NCBI RefSeq assembly: GCF_921293095.1 | Contig: NC_060246.1 | Span: forward strand, 113,936,941 to 114,000,940 | Length of the DNA stretch: 64,000 bases | DNA from: Ischnura elegans | Taxonomy: Eukaryota > Arthropoda > Insecta > Odonata > Coenagrionidae | Direction: 5' to 3' | In this document: positions 47,201 to 57,500 of the stretch, piece by piece | How positions within the stretch are numbered: position 1 is the stretch's first letter | Layout: every line of letters begins with the position of its first letter | Translations under genes and position numbers: made by a program | The notes under the pieces: model-generated | Databases searched by the model: none | The model's input: the letters and a program-made list of their open reading frames with translations, nothing else | What the model was told of the DNA's origin: nothing

Positions 47201-50200
47201 CTCGACTTAAGTCAATGTCAATTGGTGACTGGCGTTTCAAACCACAAAACGGAAATTCTCTGAACCAGGTACTAGGGCCTGAAAGAAATGAACAAAGTTA
47301 ATTATAATTTCAACAAAGAGACCATTTATGCACATGACACCTGGAAACCCGGTTCCATAATTTTCGAAAAACATTCATGAATTTAATTGAGACTCCATCC
47401 ATAAGTAGGTAATTTCTCTCATTGTAAGTCTACTTCCTCAATGATACCTCCGACCTTCAAAGGGGAAACCGGAAGGAATGTAAGACGGATATTAAAAATG
47501 CAGGCGAACGAGGCCGACAAAAGGATTACTCAGCCTTCCACGTTATCTTCTTCTCGGGTGATAGACAGGTTAAGGTTGACGCTGTATTCCTGGACTTCCG
47601 CAAGGTATTTGATACCGTCCCCATTGCGAACAACTAGTAAAATTGGAAACCTATGGCATAGATACACGCATATTAGGATGAATTAGAGATTTCTTGAACG
47701 ATCGTGAGCAGAAAGTTGTTTTGGACGGAGATAGCTCGGACATAGTGAAAGTGCATTCAGCTGTACCTACCTCAGGGAAGGACCCTTTTGTTTCTTTTAT
47801 ATGCAAACGATATTATTACTGTTTTCACGAGCAGGGTCGACTTTTTGCATATGATGCAGTTTTATACAGAGAAATTGTAGATAAATTCCGACATTGGTGA
47901 ATTAGAAAAAGACCTCTCTCCCATTAGCGAATGGTGTTGTAAATTAAAATTATATAATGACCAGAGTGTAATCATGAATTTCTGGTAAGAGCCCACCTCT
48001 TCCAAAACAAGCAGCACTATAAACGGGGCTCAATTATTAATTGCATAATATTTCAAATGACTAGGAGTTACTCTAACTCCGGACCTCTCTTATGGAAAGC
48101 ACATACGCAAAATCAGTGGAAAGGCTAATCACAAATTGAGATTTGCAAAGACAGAAGCTAAGAAGATCAAAGAAAGAAGCTAGATGTCTTCAGTTAGGCC
48201 TCATCTGTAATAAGCAGCTAGCGTGTGGGATCCATACAAGACTGGACTGATTGCGGAAATCTAAAGGGTACAGCGCAGGGTATAGATATATTTGCTAGGG
48301 GTTGCTCAGATAAAAAGAGCAGCGTGAGCGCATTGCTAGATGAGTAAGGCGGGAAGTCGTTACTTGAGCGAAGAACGAAATAGGGGCTGAATCTACTACA
48401 CAGATTCGCAGATGTTATGGAAAGTATACTTCATTCACTGTCTATTGTGGTAGAAGAGATAACGAGAGGAAGATGAAATAAATAGACCGCAAAACAGAGA
48501 GATTAAAGATGTCGTTCTTCCCTAGGACTATCACGGATAGTGCCATATGTGCCATCAATGTAATTTATCCATGCACTCGTTAGGTCAACCAAATGCATGA
48601 ATTTTTCTTCTTCCTTTTTCCATTTTCTGGTTTTGGTTTGCTGGTCCTTGTTTTTATTTTCGCCGTTTAGCTAATTTTACGTAGCTGCAGGGATATTAGT
48701 CTTCTCAATATTTTGTATGGTTCTAATGAACTTGCATGGAACAATACGTGATCGGTGAGAACTCTAACCGCCTGCTGGAATGCCTTAGGGCCTATTATTT
48801 AAGACGAGTACGAAGATGTTGCTTGCTGCATGTTGGTGCATAGTAGGCTGCCTTATACATGCCAGCAAGTGGTGCGAGCTCTCACCGAAAATGCATTGTT
48901 CTATGGAATTCCACTGCAACCATGCAAAAAATACAAATAATTTAGTGGATATAATATAATTTAGTAGTAGTATATAATCGCTTCAGGCTTGACTTGGTGA
49001 AAGTGCAACATATCCACGATAAAAACTACAAATGGTAATCTCCACTCTTTAATACGAAACTCAACTACCGACCATGGTTCCGACATTAAATGTCATTTTT
49101 GATCCTTGAAAATGACATCGAATGTCGAAATCATGGTCGGTAGTTGAGTTTTGTATTAAAATGATGTTTGAATTACCATTTGTATTTTTTATCATACCAA
49201 TACAGTTGCATAAAACCAGCTTGCTGCCAAAAAGGAAAACAAGAACCAACAAAACTAAACCAGCAAGGGAAAAACGAGAGAGAATAATAAATGCATAAAA
49301 GAAAAAAAGGAAAAATCGCGCTTTTACCAAAAACAGACAACATAAAACTACACTCAGCAAACATACACTGTATACTCACCCCCTACCAAACACCATTGAG
49401 ATGGCTCGCAGGGAATTATGTGGGTACTCTGCCCAGATCGCACCGAAGGGAAGGGGTCCAGAACATGGTGAACCCATCAGAAGCGCATCTAATAACATGG
49501 TGTTGATCCGTAAGTACAGTCACTTGGCAGAAATCCCGCTGAGACTTAACAACTCACTGTGCGAACCAATTATGCATTTACCCACCACAAATAAACATAT
49601 CCTCCTCCAGCAGACGTCCGTCTAAGGTAGTTCGAAAAATGGGAAAAGATTTTAATATTTACTATTACACCACTTACCATCTTCTGACCCGTACCCGAAC
49701 TCTCCACTAGGAACAAACGGCTTTCCTGTGGATAAAAGAGTTAAGAAAATTGATTAAAATTTTTCAAACGATTGCATATGTTTGACGCGAGAAATCCGTC
49801 ACCAAAAAAGACCACTTGAGAGGGAAGTAGGCGTGTCGGTAATGAATAGCAAAACGGACACAAAATCGAGCGAAATCTTTTAACACCTGGATTCTTAGCA
49901 TTCAACAGTAATTAAACTTGACAAAATTATGCACTCTCATTTCCATCGGACAAGATTTGAAATGAAACAATAATTCTCTACTTAGGGTATACTGGATTTT
50001 GAATATATATGCCCTCTCTTCCCTAGAATCTGCTCAGGAATTAATAAAGTGTTTCAGTACAGGGGGAGCAAAATTACTTTTCATAGGAAAACTCCATGTA
50101 AAAATTTTTTACAAACTCCTGGCTAATACGCGGTACGTTTCAAGTTTAATACCTAGACGTCATTCCACAAAGATTAAAATTGGTTCTCAAAAAAGAGACA

Positions 50201-51521
50201 AAAGGAAGGGAGTTCACAGTCATTGAAAGAAGGAGAAATTGAAATGCATCCCGAGAAATGAGACAGTACTTCCAATGAACTTAAATATCACAAATTCAGT
50301 GACGCGGTAGTAGGTTACACGGCTAGGAATATGGGAGTTATAACCCAAAGAGTGCCGAATGGTATCCAATCATTACATCAGACTGTATCGCCAGTTTAAT
50401 TTCCAAATTACTTGGCAGTCAAATAAGTTAATTATTTCATAAAAATAGACTTAATATGTGTTTGACATTTTCAATATGTTAGCACTCTGTTTTCTTTTAT
50501 CAGACAATCTTAAATTTGCTATTTGAGTTGGCCCCTGCATTCTATGAATGGGAATGACCCCAAATTGTAGTATTTAATATCCGGTAGATGTATTGATATC
50601 GAACCCATTCTCACCTCTATTCTATCTTTTCTTCCCTCATTAGTCATAACCACTTCTCCTTCACCCTCGAGTCGCATCTGAGGTAAGCGACGCGACGTGA
50701 TGACCTACCGCGCACCTCGACTTTGCCCCACAACCGGTTCGGTGGCCGCGGGCCACACGATTCCACCATTGCTTCGTGTAAATTGACGCACAACGGGCGA
50801 AGACGCCAGCTAATCGTGCGGTCGAGGCACAGCAAACATTAATCCTTATTTAATGAGCGATACCGGATCTCACGAACATACAGCGTCATTGTTTGAATCA
50901 AACTGAGGACGTCTTCCCGGCTCGGGAGGCTTACGTTCAATCAAGGCTAAAAAGTAAACGCTGGATGCGATGAAAGAAATCACAATGAAAACGAAGTACG
51001 GGATTAGTACTAAGGATTCTAAGCCTTGAACCATAAACGATTACAGCGGCGAGAGGAAATAAGCGCAAAACGAGAGGTTAAATTATAATAATAATTAATC
51101 AAAAAGATTTTAACGTAATAAATTTTAAGGGTGAAGGCAAAATGCACTATCAATCACTCCCATCCAGAGTAGGATTTAGCAACCTTTCACTGCCAACGGT
51201 TCGCATGAATATGTTAAGATGACCATGTGGGACGGAAATATCTGTATTTTCACGAGACATTTTCATAATTGAGAACCTAATGTACTAAGTTTAAGCAATA
51301 ATGTCACAATGATGTGAAGCGGAAAATTAATCTTTAACTATACATGCGGGCCGTGAGTTTCCAATATCGACGTGTCTTAAGAGCCACACTAAAATGATAT
51401 TTCCTCACCTCGAAGCAATGGTAAAATGGCTTAGGAATAAGAAAGTACATGTTATTTTAATAAATATGTTTCTTACCTGAAGGACCAGGAAATACAATGG
51501 TGTCTGAAGAAGGTTTACCAC
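38181..51521 (-). CDS. Alpha-carbonic anhydrase gene, seven exons found, first exon missing
   Basis: The enzyme hydrates CO2 to bicarbonate using a zinc ion. Exons (minus): 51521-51477, 49725-49678, 47278-47105, 45019-44875, 44762-44657, 40439-40215, 38285-38181. All junctions are GT-AG and keep the frame (codons split as G/GA, G/GC, C/TT, CG/C, then phase 0), giving about 282 residues. Key residues: QSPIDI near the start of the catalytic domain; NSGH, with the proton-shuttle His; IHFHWG, with two zinc His; GSEH, the gate Glu; EMHEVHY, with the third zinc His; SLTTPPC, with the active-site Thr; NFRPVQSLNGRTV near the end; stop TGA after V-P. The start codon and probable secretion signal lie in an unfound upstream exon. 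An active enzyme is expected. Gln92 (human CA II numbering) is replaced by Glu. Confidence 0.95.
38286..39204. other. Carbonic anhydrase last intron, unoccupied part
   Basis: Intronic AT-rich DNA; a minus-strand frame at 39081-38863 has no domain and is likely chance. Confidence 0.5.
39205..40145 (+). pseudogene. Decayed RTE-like LINE fragment in the last carbonic anhydrase intron
   Basis: The plus strand reads GVRYGCPLSPLLFDVYAEEM (RT motif B), KSVRFANDQAW (motif C with F-A-N-D instead of F-A-D-D), CEEYGMRINHKKTKVMRF and KFNYLSSTLKENGYSS. It continues to an (AATAAT) tail near 40130-40145. Multiple stops. Its 3' end lies only about 70 bp from a coding exon and in antisense orientation to the gene. 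Confidence 0.8.
40215..40439 (-). CDS. Carbonic anhydrase exon (active-site Thr region)
   Basis: Acceptor TTATTCCCAG, donor GTAATGATT. 75 codons in phase 0. It encodes IGKHNHPLSRIL, DIDPFRLDELAPP, YVGSLTTPPCTE and VTWIVNLEPQHVSSEQ, including the Thr199-equivalent and the Trp of V-T-W. Confidence 0.96.
41008..41340 (-). pseudogene. Penelope GIY-YIG endonuclease domain
   Basis: MGVYEVPCCCGRSYVGQGKR matches the G-I-Y...Y-V-G core, followed by ISQRLKEHERALK and SAVAEHYASSSGHKI. The domain is open for 110 codons, with a stop before T-E-Q-L-Q plus ten. It nicks target DNA in Penelope-like elements. Confidence 0.88.
41542..42109 (-). pseudogene. Penelope RT remnant with two motif B/C sets
   Basis: The first set reads DGVAMGSPLSPAIANFF then KYVDDSFLVWLRG. 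The second reads SGVAMGSPLSPVIANLYM, a truncated link, then RYVDDTFAIWLHGKEK and FLDVLVKRK. The sets are similar but not identical, so this is a join of two related elements or an old duplication, not a simple repeat. A normal RT has one set. Confidence 0.85.
42590..43690. mobile_element. Long foldback element, about 520-bp imperfect inverted arms
   Basis: The left arm (about 42590-43103) and right arm (about 43168-43690) are reverse complements over most of their length. The best inner match is ACGACACAGCGAGCTGGCGA on both sides. Further out, TGAGCCACTCCTGC, GATGACGGGTA, GCAAGG, ATTTATTTATGATAAC and AACATGAG also pair, with many substitutions. The loop is about 64 bp. No coding capacity. It lies in the large carbonic anhydrase intron. 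Confidence 0.82.
43691..44656. other. Carbonic anhydrase intron, no further feature
   Basis: Intronic AT-rich DNA between the foldback element and the third-zinc-ligand exon; a GC-rich patch at 43880-43935 was not identified. Confidence 0.5.
44657..44762 (-). CDS. Carbonic anhydrase exon (third zinc histidine)
   Basis: Acceptor TTTTTACGTAG, donor GTAAGTATT. It is separated from the previous exon by a 112-bp intron. It encodes FPLEMHEVHYKTEYGSF and ends GLVVISYLFN. The first His of EMHEVHY is the third zinc ligand. Too short to stand out as an open frame. Confidence 0.93.
44875..45019 (-). CDS. Carbonic anhydrase exon (first two zinc histidines)
   Basis: Acceptor AATTATTTCAG, donor GTGGGTGAC. 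It encodes LTGEWAAGKRPTISG and FSEIHFHWGEDDGEG followed by SEHMVQGR, with the two zinc-binding His of HFH and the gate Glu of SEH. The donor is chosen because it restores Arg across the next junction. Confidence 0.93.
45319..45589. mobile_element. hAT-type MITE (family 3), perfect 8-bp duplication
   Basis: The 271-bp element begins CAGTGGCGCCGACT and ends AGTCGGCGTCCCTG, flanked by identical GGCAGAGA (45311-45318 and 45590-45597). It contains a 14-base A run near 45500. It lies in the intron between carbonic anhydrase exons 47105 and 45019. Confidence 0.95.
45598..47104. other. Carbonic anhydrase intron, no further feature
   Basis: No coding or repeat structure recognised; a GC-richer patch at 45660-45850 has a short chance frame. 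Confidence 0.5.
47105..47278 (-). CDS. Carbonic anhydrase exon (domain start, shuttle His)
   Basis: Acceptor CATTTCTTTCAG, donor GTAATATT. It encodes PSTWFREFPFCG, KRQSPIDID and LTVMNSGHS. The GH carries the position of His64, the proton shuttle. Length 174 bp, phase 1 at both ends. Confidence 0.93.
47450..48620 (+). pseudogene. Decayed LINE-B copy (RT and C-terminus) in an intron
   Basis: Plus-strand pieces read DRQVKVDAVFLDFRKVFDTV (RT motif A), a degraded motif C, ISEWCCKLKL, LGVTLTPDLSYGKHIRKISG, AASVWDPYKTGLIAE and a C-terminal FFPRTITDS. Numerous stops. It is antisense to the carbonic anhydrase gene and close to LINE-B at 51.7-52.6 kb. Confidence 0.8.
48733..48907. mobile_element. Hairpin MITE, about 70-bp arms
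   Basis: GCATGGAACAATACGTGATC with CGGTGAGAACTC on the left pairs with the reverse complement of GAGCTCTCACCGAAAATGCA and TTGTTCTATGG on the right. The loop is about 25-30 bp. Confidence 0.8.
49027..49181. mobile_element. Near-perfect palindromic MITE, about 75-bp arms
   Basis: CAAATGGTAAT... and AAACTCAACTACCGACCATG on the left are mirrored by CATGGTCGGTAGTTGAGTTT and ATTACCATTTG on the right, with GACATTAAATGTCATTTT against AAAATGACATCGAATGTC near the centre. It lies in a carbonic anhydrase intron. Confidence 0.88.
49376..49425 (+). mobile_element. Short LINE 3'-end relic
   Basis: Family hairpin sequence (49381-49413) with AAACACC and GATGGCTCGCAGGG, in plus orientation, without upstream coding sequence or a clear tail. 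Confidence 0.7.
49678..49725 (-). CDS. Carbonic anhydrase exon (48-bp microexon)
   Basis: Acceptor TTTTATCCACAG, donor GTAAGTGG. It encodes GKPFVPSGEFGYGSEDG, containing the F-G-Y that opens alpha-carbonic anhydrase domains (usually W-G-Y). Phase 1 at both ends, like its neighbour. Confidence 0.9.
49726..51476. other. Carbonic anhydrase intron; GC-rich patch at 50640-50840
   Basis: A 200-bp GC-rich patch holds a minus-strand chance frame (50835-50644) with no recognised domain and no good splice sites fitting the gene. The rest is AT-rich. Confidence 0.45.
51477..51521 (-). CDS. Carbonic anhydrase exon (45-bp microexon)
   Basis: Acceptor TTCTTTTGACAG, donor GTAAGAAAC. It encodes a Gly/Pro-rich linker (GKPSSDTIVF, PGPSG) ahead of the catalytic domain. 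It begins and ends after the first base of a codon, so skipping it would keep the frame. Confidence 0.85.
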
Positions 51522-51656
51522 CTGTCAAAAGAAAAATAAAAGCATTAAAATATAGGAAGAAAAATATTATAAATTTCACATTGATAACTTTCATCGACCG
51601 TGTAAACGATATCAAATCGTACAGATAACGGGAATCTTGTACAAAACACAATCTTA

Positions 51657-51680
51657 GGGTGCGATTCATAGACGACACTG
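51657..51680. repeat. Terminal-repeat-like sequence, inverted partner at 58165-58192
   Basis: AGGGTGCGATTCATAGACGA followed by CACT. Its reverse complement (AGTGCCGTCTATGAATCGCA then CCCT) ends at 58192. A LINE-B tail starts immediately after this copy. The pair may bound a single 6.5-kb element or be ends of two separate MITEs. Confidence 0.6.
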
Positions 51681-52640
51681 AAATCTACATTTACATAATA
51701 CCCTGCAAGCAACCGATAAGGTGCTTGGCAGGGGGTGACCAATCACCAACATGTAGCATGCAAGAGGACCGCCACATGCACACCGCACGGTCATAGAAAT
51801 ATTACGCATACTAGCAAAATATACATGCTTGTTCATAAAAAAAACTTGCTAATGGTTAGTAATTCCTAGAGAAAATACATACAAGGTTAGAACTATGAAA
51901 AAAAACATGCAATGAATGATCCAAGCGAGCGACGCCATTAATCCTATCAATTGAGACAACGCTGCTATCCTTAATAGTACGAGGGAAGAATGACATTTTA
52001 AATCTCCCTGTTTTGCAGTCTATTTCTTTTATTTTATTCTCATGATCACGTCTACTATAGTACGATGGTAAACGAAGGATGTGATTCACGTCATCTGAGA
52101 AAATATCTTCTTCGAATTTCCTAAGGAAGTTATGTATAAGCCTATACTTCGATCTACACTCCTGTAAAGATTCCCATCCTAACTCGTGTAAACGCTGCAC
52201 TTTTTGTCGTAACAACCCATCACAAATCTGCCCGCCCTTCGCTGTTACTCGATTGATTTCAGCTATTAGTCCTACTTCGAAAGGGTCCCACATGCTAGCA
52301 GCATATTCTAAGTGAGGCCTCACTAGAGCCAGGTAGCTTATTTCTTTCACATTTTTTGGGCATTTACCGAGAATTCTTTTTACAAATCCAAGTTTACGGT
52401 TAGCTTTCCCGCATACTTCACGCATGTGTTCACGAAAGATCCCGGGCAATAGTGACCCCCCTAGTGGAATCCCGTAAGCGGTGTAGCTCCTCCTTGAAGA
52501 TACATCCTTTTCCCAAAAATTGATCACCATACACTTTTCAAGATTTAATTCTAACTCCCAAGTACTGCTCCAGCCATTTATGGCAACGAGGCCTTTTTCT
52601 ATCGCTATGGTTGTAAACTTCTCGGTATACAACTACAAGA
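51681..52640 (-). pseudogene. LINE-B 3' portion with long open C-terminal RT frame
   Basis: A 258-codon frame (52632-51856) reads LELNLEKCMVINFWEKD, KANRKLGFVKRILGKCPKN, LVRPHLEYAASMWDPFEVGL, LPSYYSRRDHENKIKEIDCK and MSFFPRTIKDSSVVSIDRIN. This is the RT thumb and C-terminus of a LINE diverged from LINE-A. Downstream are the hairpin (51701-51733) and a CTACATTTACATAATA tail. 5'-truncated; some internal changes suggest decay. Confidence 0.85.
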
Positions 52641-54350
52641 TCTGCGAAGAGGAGGATTTTGCTCGTGACCACGGTGGTAATATCATTAACAACACGGAAA
52701 TGGCTCACTTTACAAAGTCTCTCTTAACGGTAAAGTGAGACTTTATCTAAAGTACGTAGCACAGTCGTCTAAAGGCTCTTACTTTGTTAAGTGGAACTTT
52801 AGCTGGTAAAGTCTCGATTTCGCATTGAAATTTTGAGTGTTAGCAATGAACGCTGCGTAAAAGTGAACAAAAAGTTGACACATGATTTTAATTGCACAGT
52901 TGTTTACTGGTTTCTGGCGAGTGGGTTTCCGTGTTGTATTGTGCGAAGATTGTATTAAGCTGCATTTCCTCCTCCTCACATATTTTGTGCAAATGCGAAT
53001 GACAACTTCATTGTTTAAAGTTTTTCCCTACTAACTTTTTGTTAGGTAATAAAACAGTTGGCTGAATGGAAACTAACTTTTAATTAGCTTCACGCGATGG
53101 AAATGCTCTTAGATGTTTCCAGCGCAGTAAAATTTCAAATGCTGACATTTTCACGTCATTTTATGACCACCTTGTATGTTTACCTGCACACGGTTGTTTA
53201 CCCAACATTTTAGTCGAAGTTTGATGTTATACGTTCATAGAAGTTGAATGAAATAGTTCACTTATCTCGCTTTAATTTGAAACTGTACCGATTAACTTGA
53301 AGATTAACCAATCAATGGTACCGTCTGGTGTTTGTATATTTTTAAGGGAGAATGGCTGCGTATTGAATTCTTTTATGTTCAGTAATATTTTAATTCTTGG
53401 AATGTTGACGAACGTGGCTATATGCTAAAGGAATGGACACCTAAGAATACCTACGTCATAAAAACGTATAAATTCATGGCCACGCAATAAAACAAGTTTA
53501 ACGTGAGAATAGATTTATATAAATAAATTTCCTAGTCTACTCGAAATGATGCCTCGACATATGTGAATACCTTACCCCAAGTATCCATTCAAGAATTTTG
53601 TAGTAAAAAATTTAATGAAGTCTCGGATGTTGAGTAAAGAAAATTTTATAACAATGCCACATCTTCGAGAAAATGCTATTTGCTGCAGGTAATATGGCTA
53701 TGAATTAATTTTTTAATGTTTCCTGTATGTTTTAATTCATTATTGCTACCATTCATGATGAGATCTTATATCGTCATTGTTAGCATTCAAATGCAAAGTC
53801 GAAAAACGAAACAGAAACACGCTAGTGTTGCTAGCATATAGCCATATAAACACGCTAGTGTTTCTGTTTCGTTTTTCGAAATAATAGCTAAAATAACAGA
53901 AACAGGATAATGCTAACCGTGATATGGAGGCATGTTGAAAGAGTACATTACAAAATTATGGAATCAAAACGCTTAAAATACGATGCAACGTATTGAAACT
54001 TGCATTTGGCTGGCAAAGGGACCAAGTCTTTGCTTACAAATACCATGGACGCCCAAATAAAGAGAATTTCGCTATCATTTCAAGTATCTTCAAGGGAAAT
54101 TCTAGAATATAAAGATGTTAATAACCTAAGAATTTAATAATTAGCTTGTATTCAAAATCAACATAAATTATGCCAACCTGTTCAACGACTTACTGTGCTG
54201 TAATTATCAAGTAATCATAAAAATTTCCTAGGAAGTATAACGACCGATAGTGTTCAACCGTAGAATTTCAGTAATGGATCATCTCCATCGATACTGACTC
54301 GGTATATATTCAAGGAAAAGAGACGGATTTCACGGAGGTCCGGTATCTTT
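52641..54350. other. No gene recognised; hairpin at 53800-53879
   Basis: It contains an inverted pair at 53800-53879: TCGAAAAACGAAACAGAAAC and its complement, with 22-nt perfect arms continuing imperfectly. Bases 52680-52810 repeat AAAGTGAGACTTTA-like blocks related to the repeat near 58020-58190. Upstream carbonic anhydrase exons could hide here but none was found. Confidence 0.5.
53800..53879. repeat. Short inverted repeat (hairpin)
   Basis: Arms of 22 perfect bases (TCGAAAAACGAAACAGAAAC plus AC) with a loop containing repeated GCTAG and CATATAGCCATAT. Confidence 0.85.
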
Positions 54351-54375
54351 CATCTACATCTACATCTACAAATTA

Positions 54376-54408
54376 CCCTGCGAGCCACCTCTAGGGTGTT
54401 TGGCAGGG
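54376..54408 (-). promoter_or_regulatory. LINE-A conserved 3' RNA hairpin
   Basis: Outer stem CCCTGC/GCAGGG and inner stem CACC/GGTG with a five-base loop, 5 bases from the GTAGAT tail. In related LINEs the RT recognises 3' stem-loops to start target-primed synthesis; that role here is inferred. Other copies in the window: 574-606, 9507-9540, 17757-17789, 49381-49413, 51701-51733 and 61799-61831. Confidence 0.75.
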
Positions 54409-54595
54409 GGTGATCAATCACCAGCATGCAGCATGCATTTGGACTCCAACATGCACACCACACCGTCCAAGAAACGTCCCGTATAATAACAAACTATACT
54501 ACTATATGCTGTTAGAAATAGAATATAGAATAGAAATTCAGAAACATGCAGTAAGTTTTACATAGGTTAGTAGGCTACACTACAAGTCATGCAAT

Positions 54596-57500
54596 CTATT
54601 TACGCGTTCTATTGCTGCCGTTATAATCTCTTATTGATCGTGGAAAAAATGACATTCGGAATCTGTCTGTTCTGCAATCTATCTCTCTTATTTTATTTAT
54701 ATGATCTGATCTTCCGTAGTACGTTGGCGTCCGCAAGATATGGTTAACTTCGTCAGAAAAGACACTGCTCTTGAATATATCTAAAAGGTTTAGTCTATTT
54801 TTCAATCTACGGTCCGACAGAGATTCCCATCCGAGTTTATGTAAGAGGTCAGTTACACTAACAAGACTATCGTAACGACCTTTCACATACCTGGCAGCTC
54901 TTCTTTGCACGCGTTCTAACTCTGTTATTAAGCCTTTTTCATGAGGGTCCCAAACACTGGCAGCGTATTCCAAATGTGGTCTAACGAGGGAAAAGTAGCT
55001 AATTTCTCTCACTTTGTCGTCGCACTTTCCTAATATTCTTTTAACAAAACCCATTTTACGATTAGCTTGACCGGTTATTTCTCGAATATGTTTATTCCAC
55101 GATAGATCATTATCGAGTCTAACCCCTAGATATTTCACAGATTCAACTGCCTTTAACTGCGTGCCCCGAATGACATAGTTACGCTGTAGGGAGTTATTCT
55201 TCTTCCAGAAATTCATTACGACGCATTTTTCCAAATTTAATTCTAACTGCCAAGCATCGCACCAAGCTTGGATAGCAGCAAGGTCATCCGTTAGTTCATC
55301 TATATCTTTGCTGGAACGAATTTTTCTGTAAACTACAGCGTCGTCTGCAAATAATCGTAACTTACTCTGCACTACTTCGCCAATGTCGTTTATATAAAGA
55401 AGGAATAGAAGTGGGCCAATGACACTACCCTGAGGAACGCCAGAAGTCACTCTAACCTCATTGGAGACTGCACCGTCTAATACTACTCTTTGGACGCGGT
55501 CGCTCAAAAATTCTCTAATCCAGGAAATGACATCTTCGTCTAGACCATAAGATTTCAGTTTTATTATTAACTTTCCGTGGGGTACTTTATCAAATGCCTT
55601 TTTGAAATCAAGAAAAATCGCGTCTACTGGAATGTTGTCTTCCCCGGAGACTAAAATATCGTGGGCGAAAAGCGCTATCTGAGTTTCGCACGATCTGCTT
55701 TTCCTGAATCCATGTTGATTTCCCATTAATAAGTTTTGCGCGTCTAGGTGTTTCATTACCGAGCTGACTACGATGTGTTCAAGGACTTTGCAAGAGATGG
55801 ACGTTAAAGATATCGGCCTGTAATTAGATGGCTGTTCCTTGTCTCCACTTTTAAATATAGGCGTTACATTAGCGATTTTCCAGTCATTAGGTACTTCGTG
55901 TTGCTTGATGGATTTACTGAATATTAACTGCAAGTAGGGGGCAAGTTCTGAGGCTAGTTCTTTATATACGCGAGAAGGGATTTCGTCTGGACCAGGTGAT
56001 TTATTTGGACTAAGCGATTTCAATATATTTTCTATTCCGAGCGTACTAATGTCAATAGCTGGCATCTTATGTACACAGGGATTGTCATCGGTCTCGGGTG
56101 AGTTTTCGGAAGGCTCCGTGAACACGCTCTTAAAGTAGGAATTTAATAAATTGGCTTTATCGTAACTGCTTGTCAACAAATCTCCATTGTCGTTTCTCAG
56201 CGAACATACGGTAGATCGTTTACCTTGAACTTCCCTAACATATGACCAAAATGCTTTTGGGTTATCCTGTAACTGCTCTACTAGTGTTTTTCTTTTAAAA
56301 TTCGTGAACGCATTCCTGAACGCTTCCTTCGTGGCGGCTTTAGTCATCCTATATTTTTTAATTATTAGCTCGCGTTCATTAGCGGATAAATCCGTGCTGA
56401 CTTTTTTCATTTTAGCATGACACGCTCTCTGTCGCCTCAATGATTTTCTCCCTTCCGCGTCGTACCATCTCGGTTCGCTGCCTTCTTTTACTATTTTACT
56501 AGGGATGTAGCTATTTATTCCCGAAGTTACGAGCGAAAGAAAAGCTTTCCAAGTATTCTCTACATTTAACTTTAATACTGATTCTTGAAACTCGGGGAAA
56601 GCATTTTTCATATGACTCTTAAACCCATCAAAATTAGCTCTTTTAAAAATGAAAACTTTACGCTCTTTTTTAAAGTTTACAGCGGTATTTAGAGAAAACT
56701 TTGCAGTTACTACCCTATGGTCACTTATTTCTTCGACAGTGCCAACGTTTATTACCTGATGTGGTATATTTGTCGCTAATAAATCAAGAATATTTTCTCC
56801 TCTGTTTGGTGCGGATGCTATTTGAAACAATGAATTAGATGTGAAAGTGTGTAATAAAGCCTCGCAGATCACTTTATCCCTCCCACCAGGAATGAAGCTA
56901 TAAGTCTCCCAATCTATAGAAGGTACGTTGAAATCTCCACCCACAATCAAGTTTCTTTCAGGATACTTGGATGCTACGCTGTTTATTTGATTTTGAAAAT
57001 CCAACATTGACGTTATATCTGAGTTAGGTGGTCTGTAATACGAACATAATAAAATAGTTTTGAATTTTGGACATTTAATTAAACACCACACAGATTCAAC
57101 GCTGGTCTCAGTTACGGTTATCGCTTGGCTGACGATTGAATTCTTTACAGCTATAAAAACTCCGCCCCCAACTCGATTAATTCTATCTTTCCGATAAACA
57201 GTGAACGATTTTGGGAAGATCTCATTGTCTGAATCATCATCTGTTAGCCAACTTTCTGTTCCAAAAATGACGTTACACTTCGTACTATGAATTAAATGGT
57301 GGAATTCGGGAATCTTATTTCTTAAACTACGGCAATTAACCACAGCCACGATTAAAACTTCGGAAGTAGTAATATTGCGATTCGGGAATAATTCTGATTT
57401 GCTTTTGTCGAATAGACTATTCACAGGCTCTATACCGCTGATAAATGGAAATGCATGTCTTATTGACACACTATCAAAATGACTTGAGCCTTGACTGCCT

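Noticed and set aside
50644..50835. Possible extra carbonic anhydrase exon in a GC-rich intron patch
   Set aside because: The neighbouring exons already join in phase, and the frame has no family similarity or fitting splice sites.
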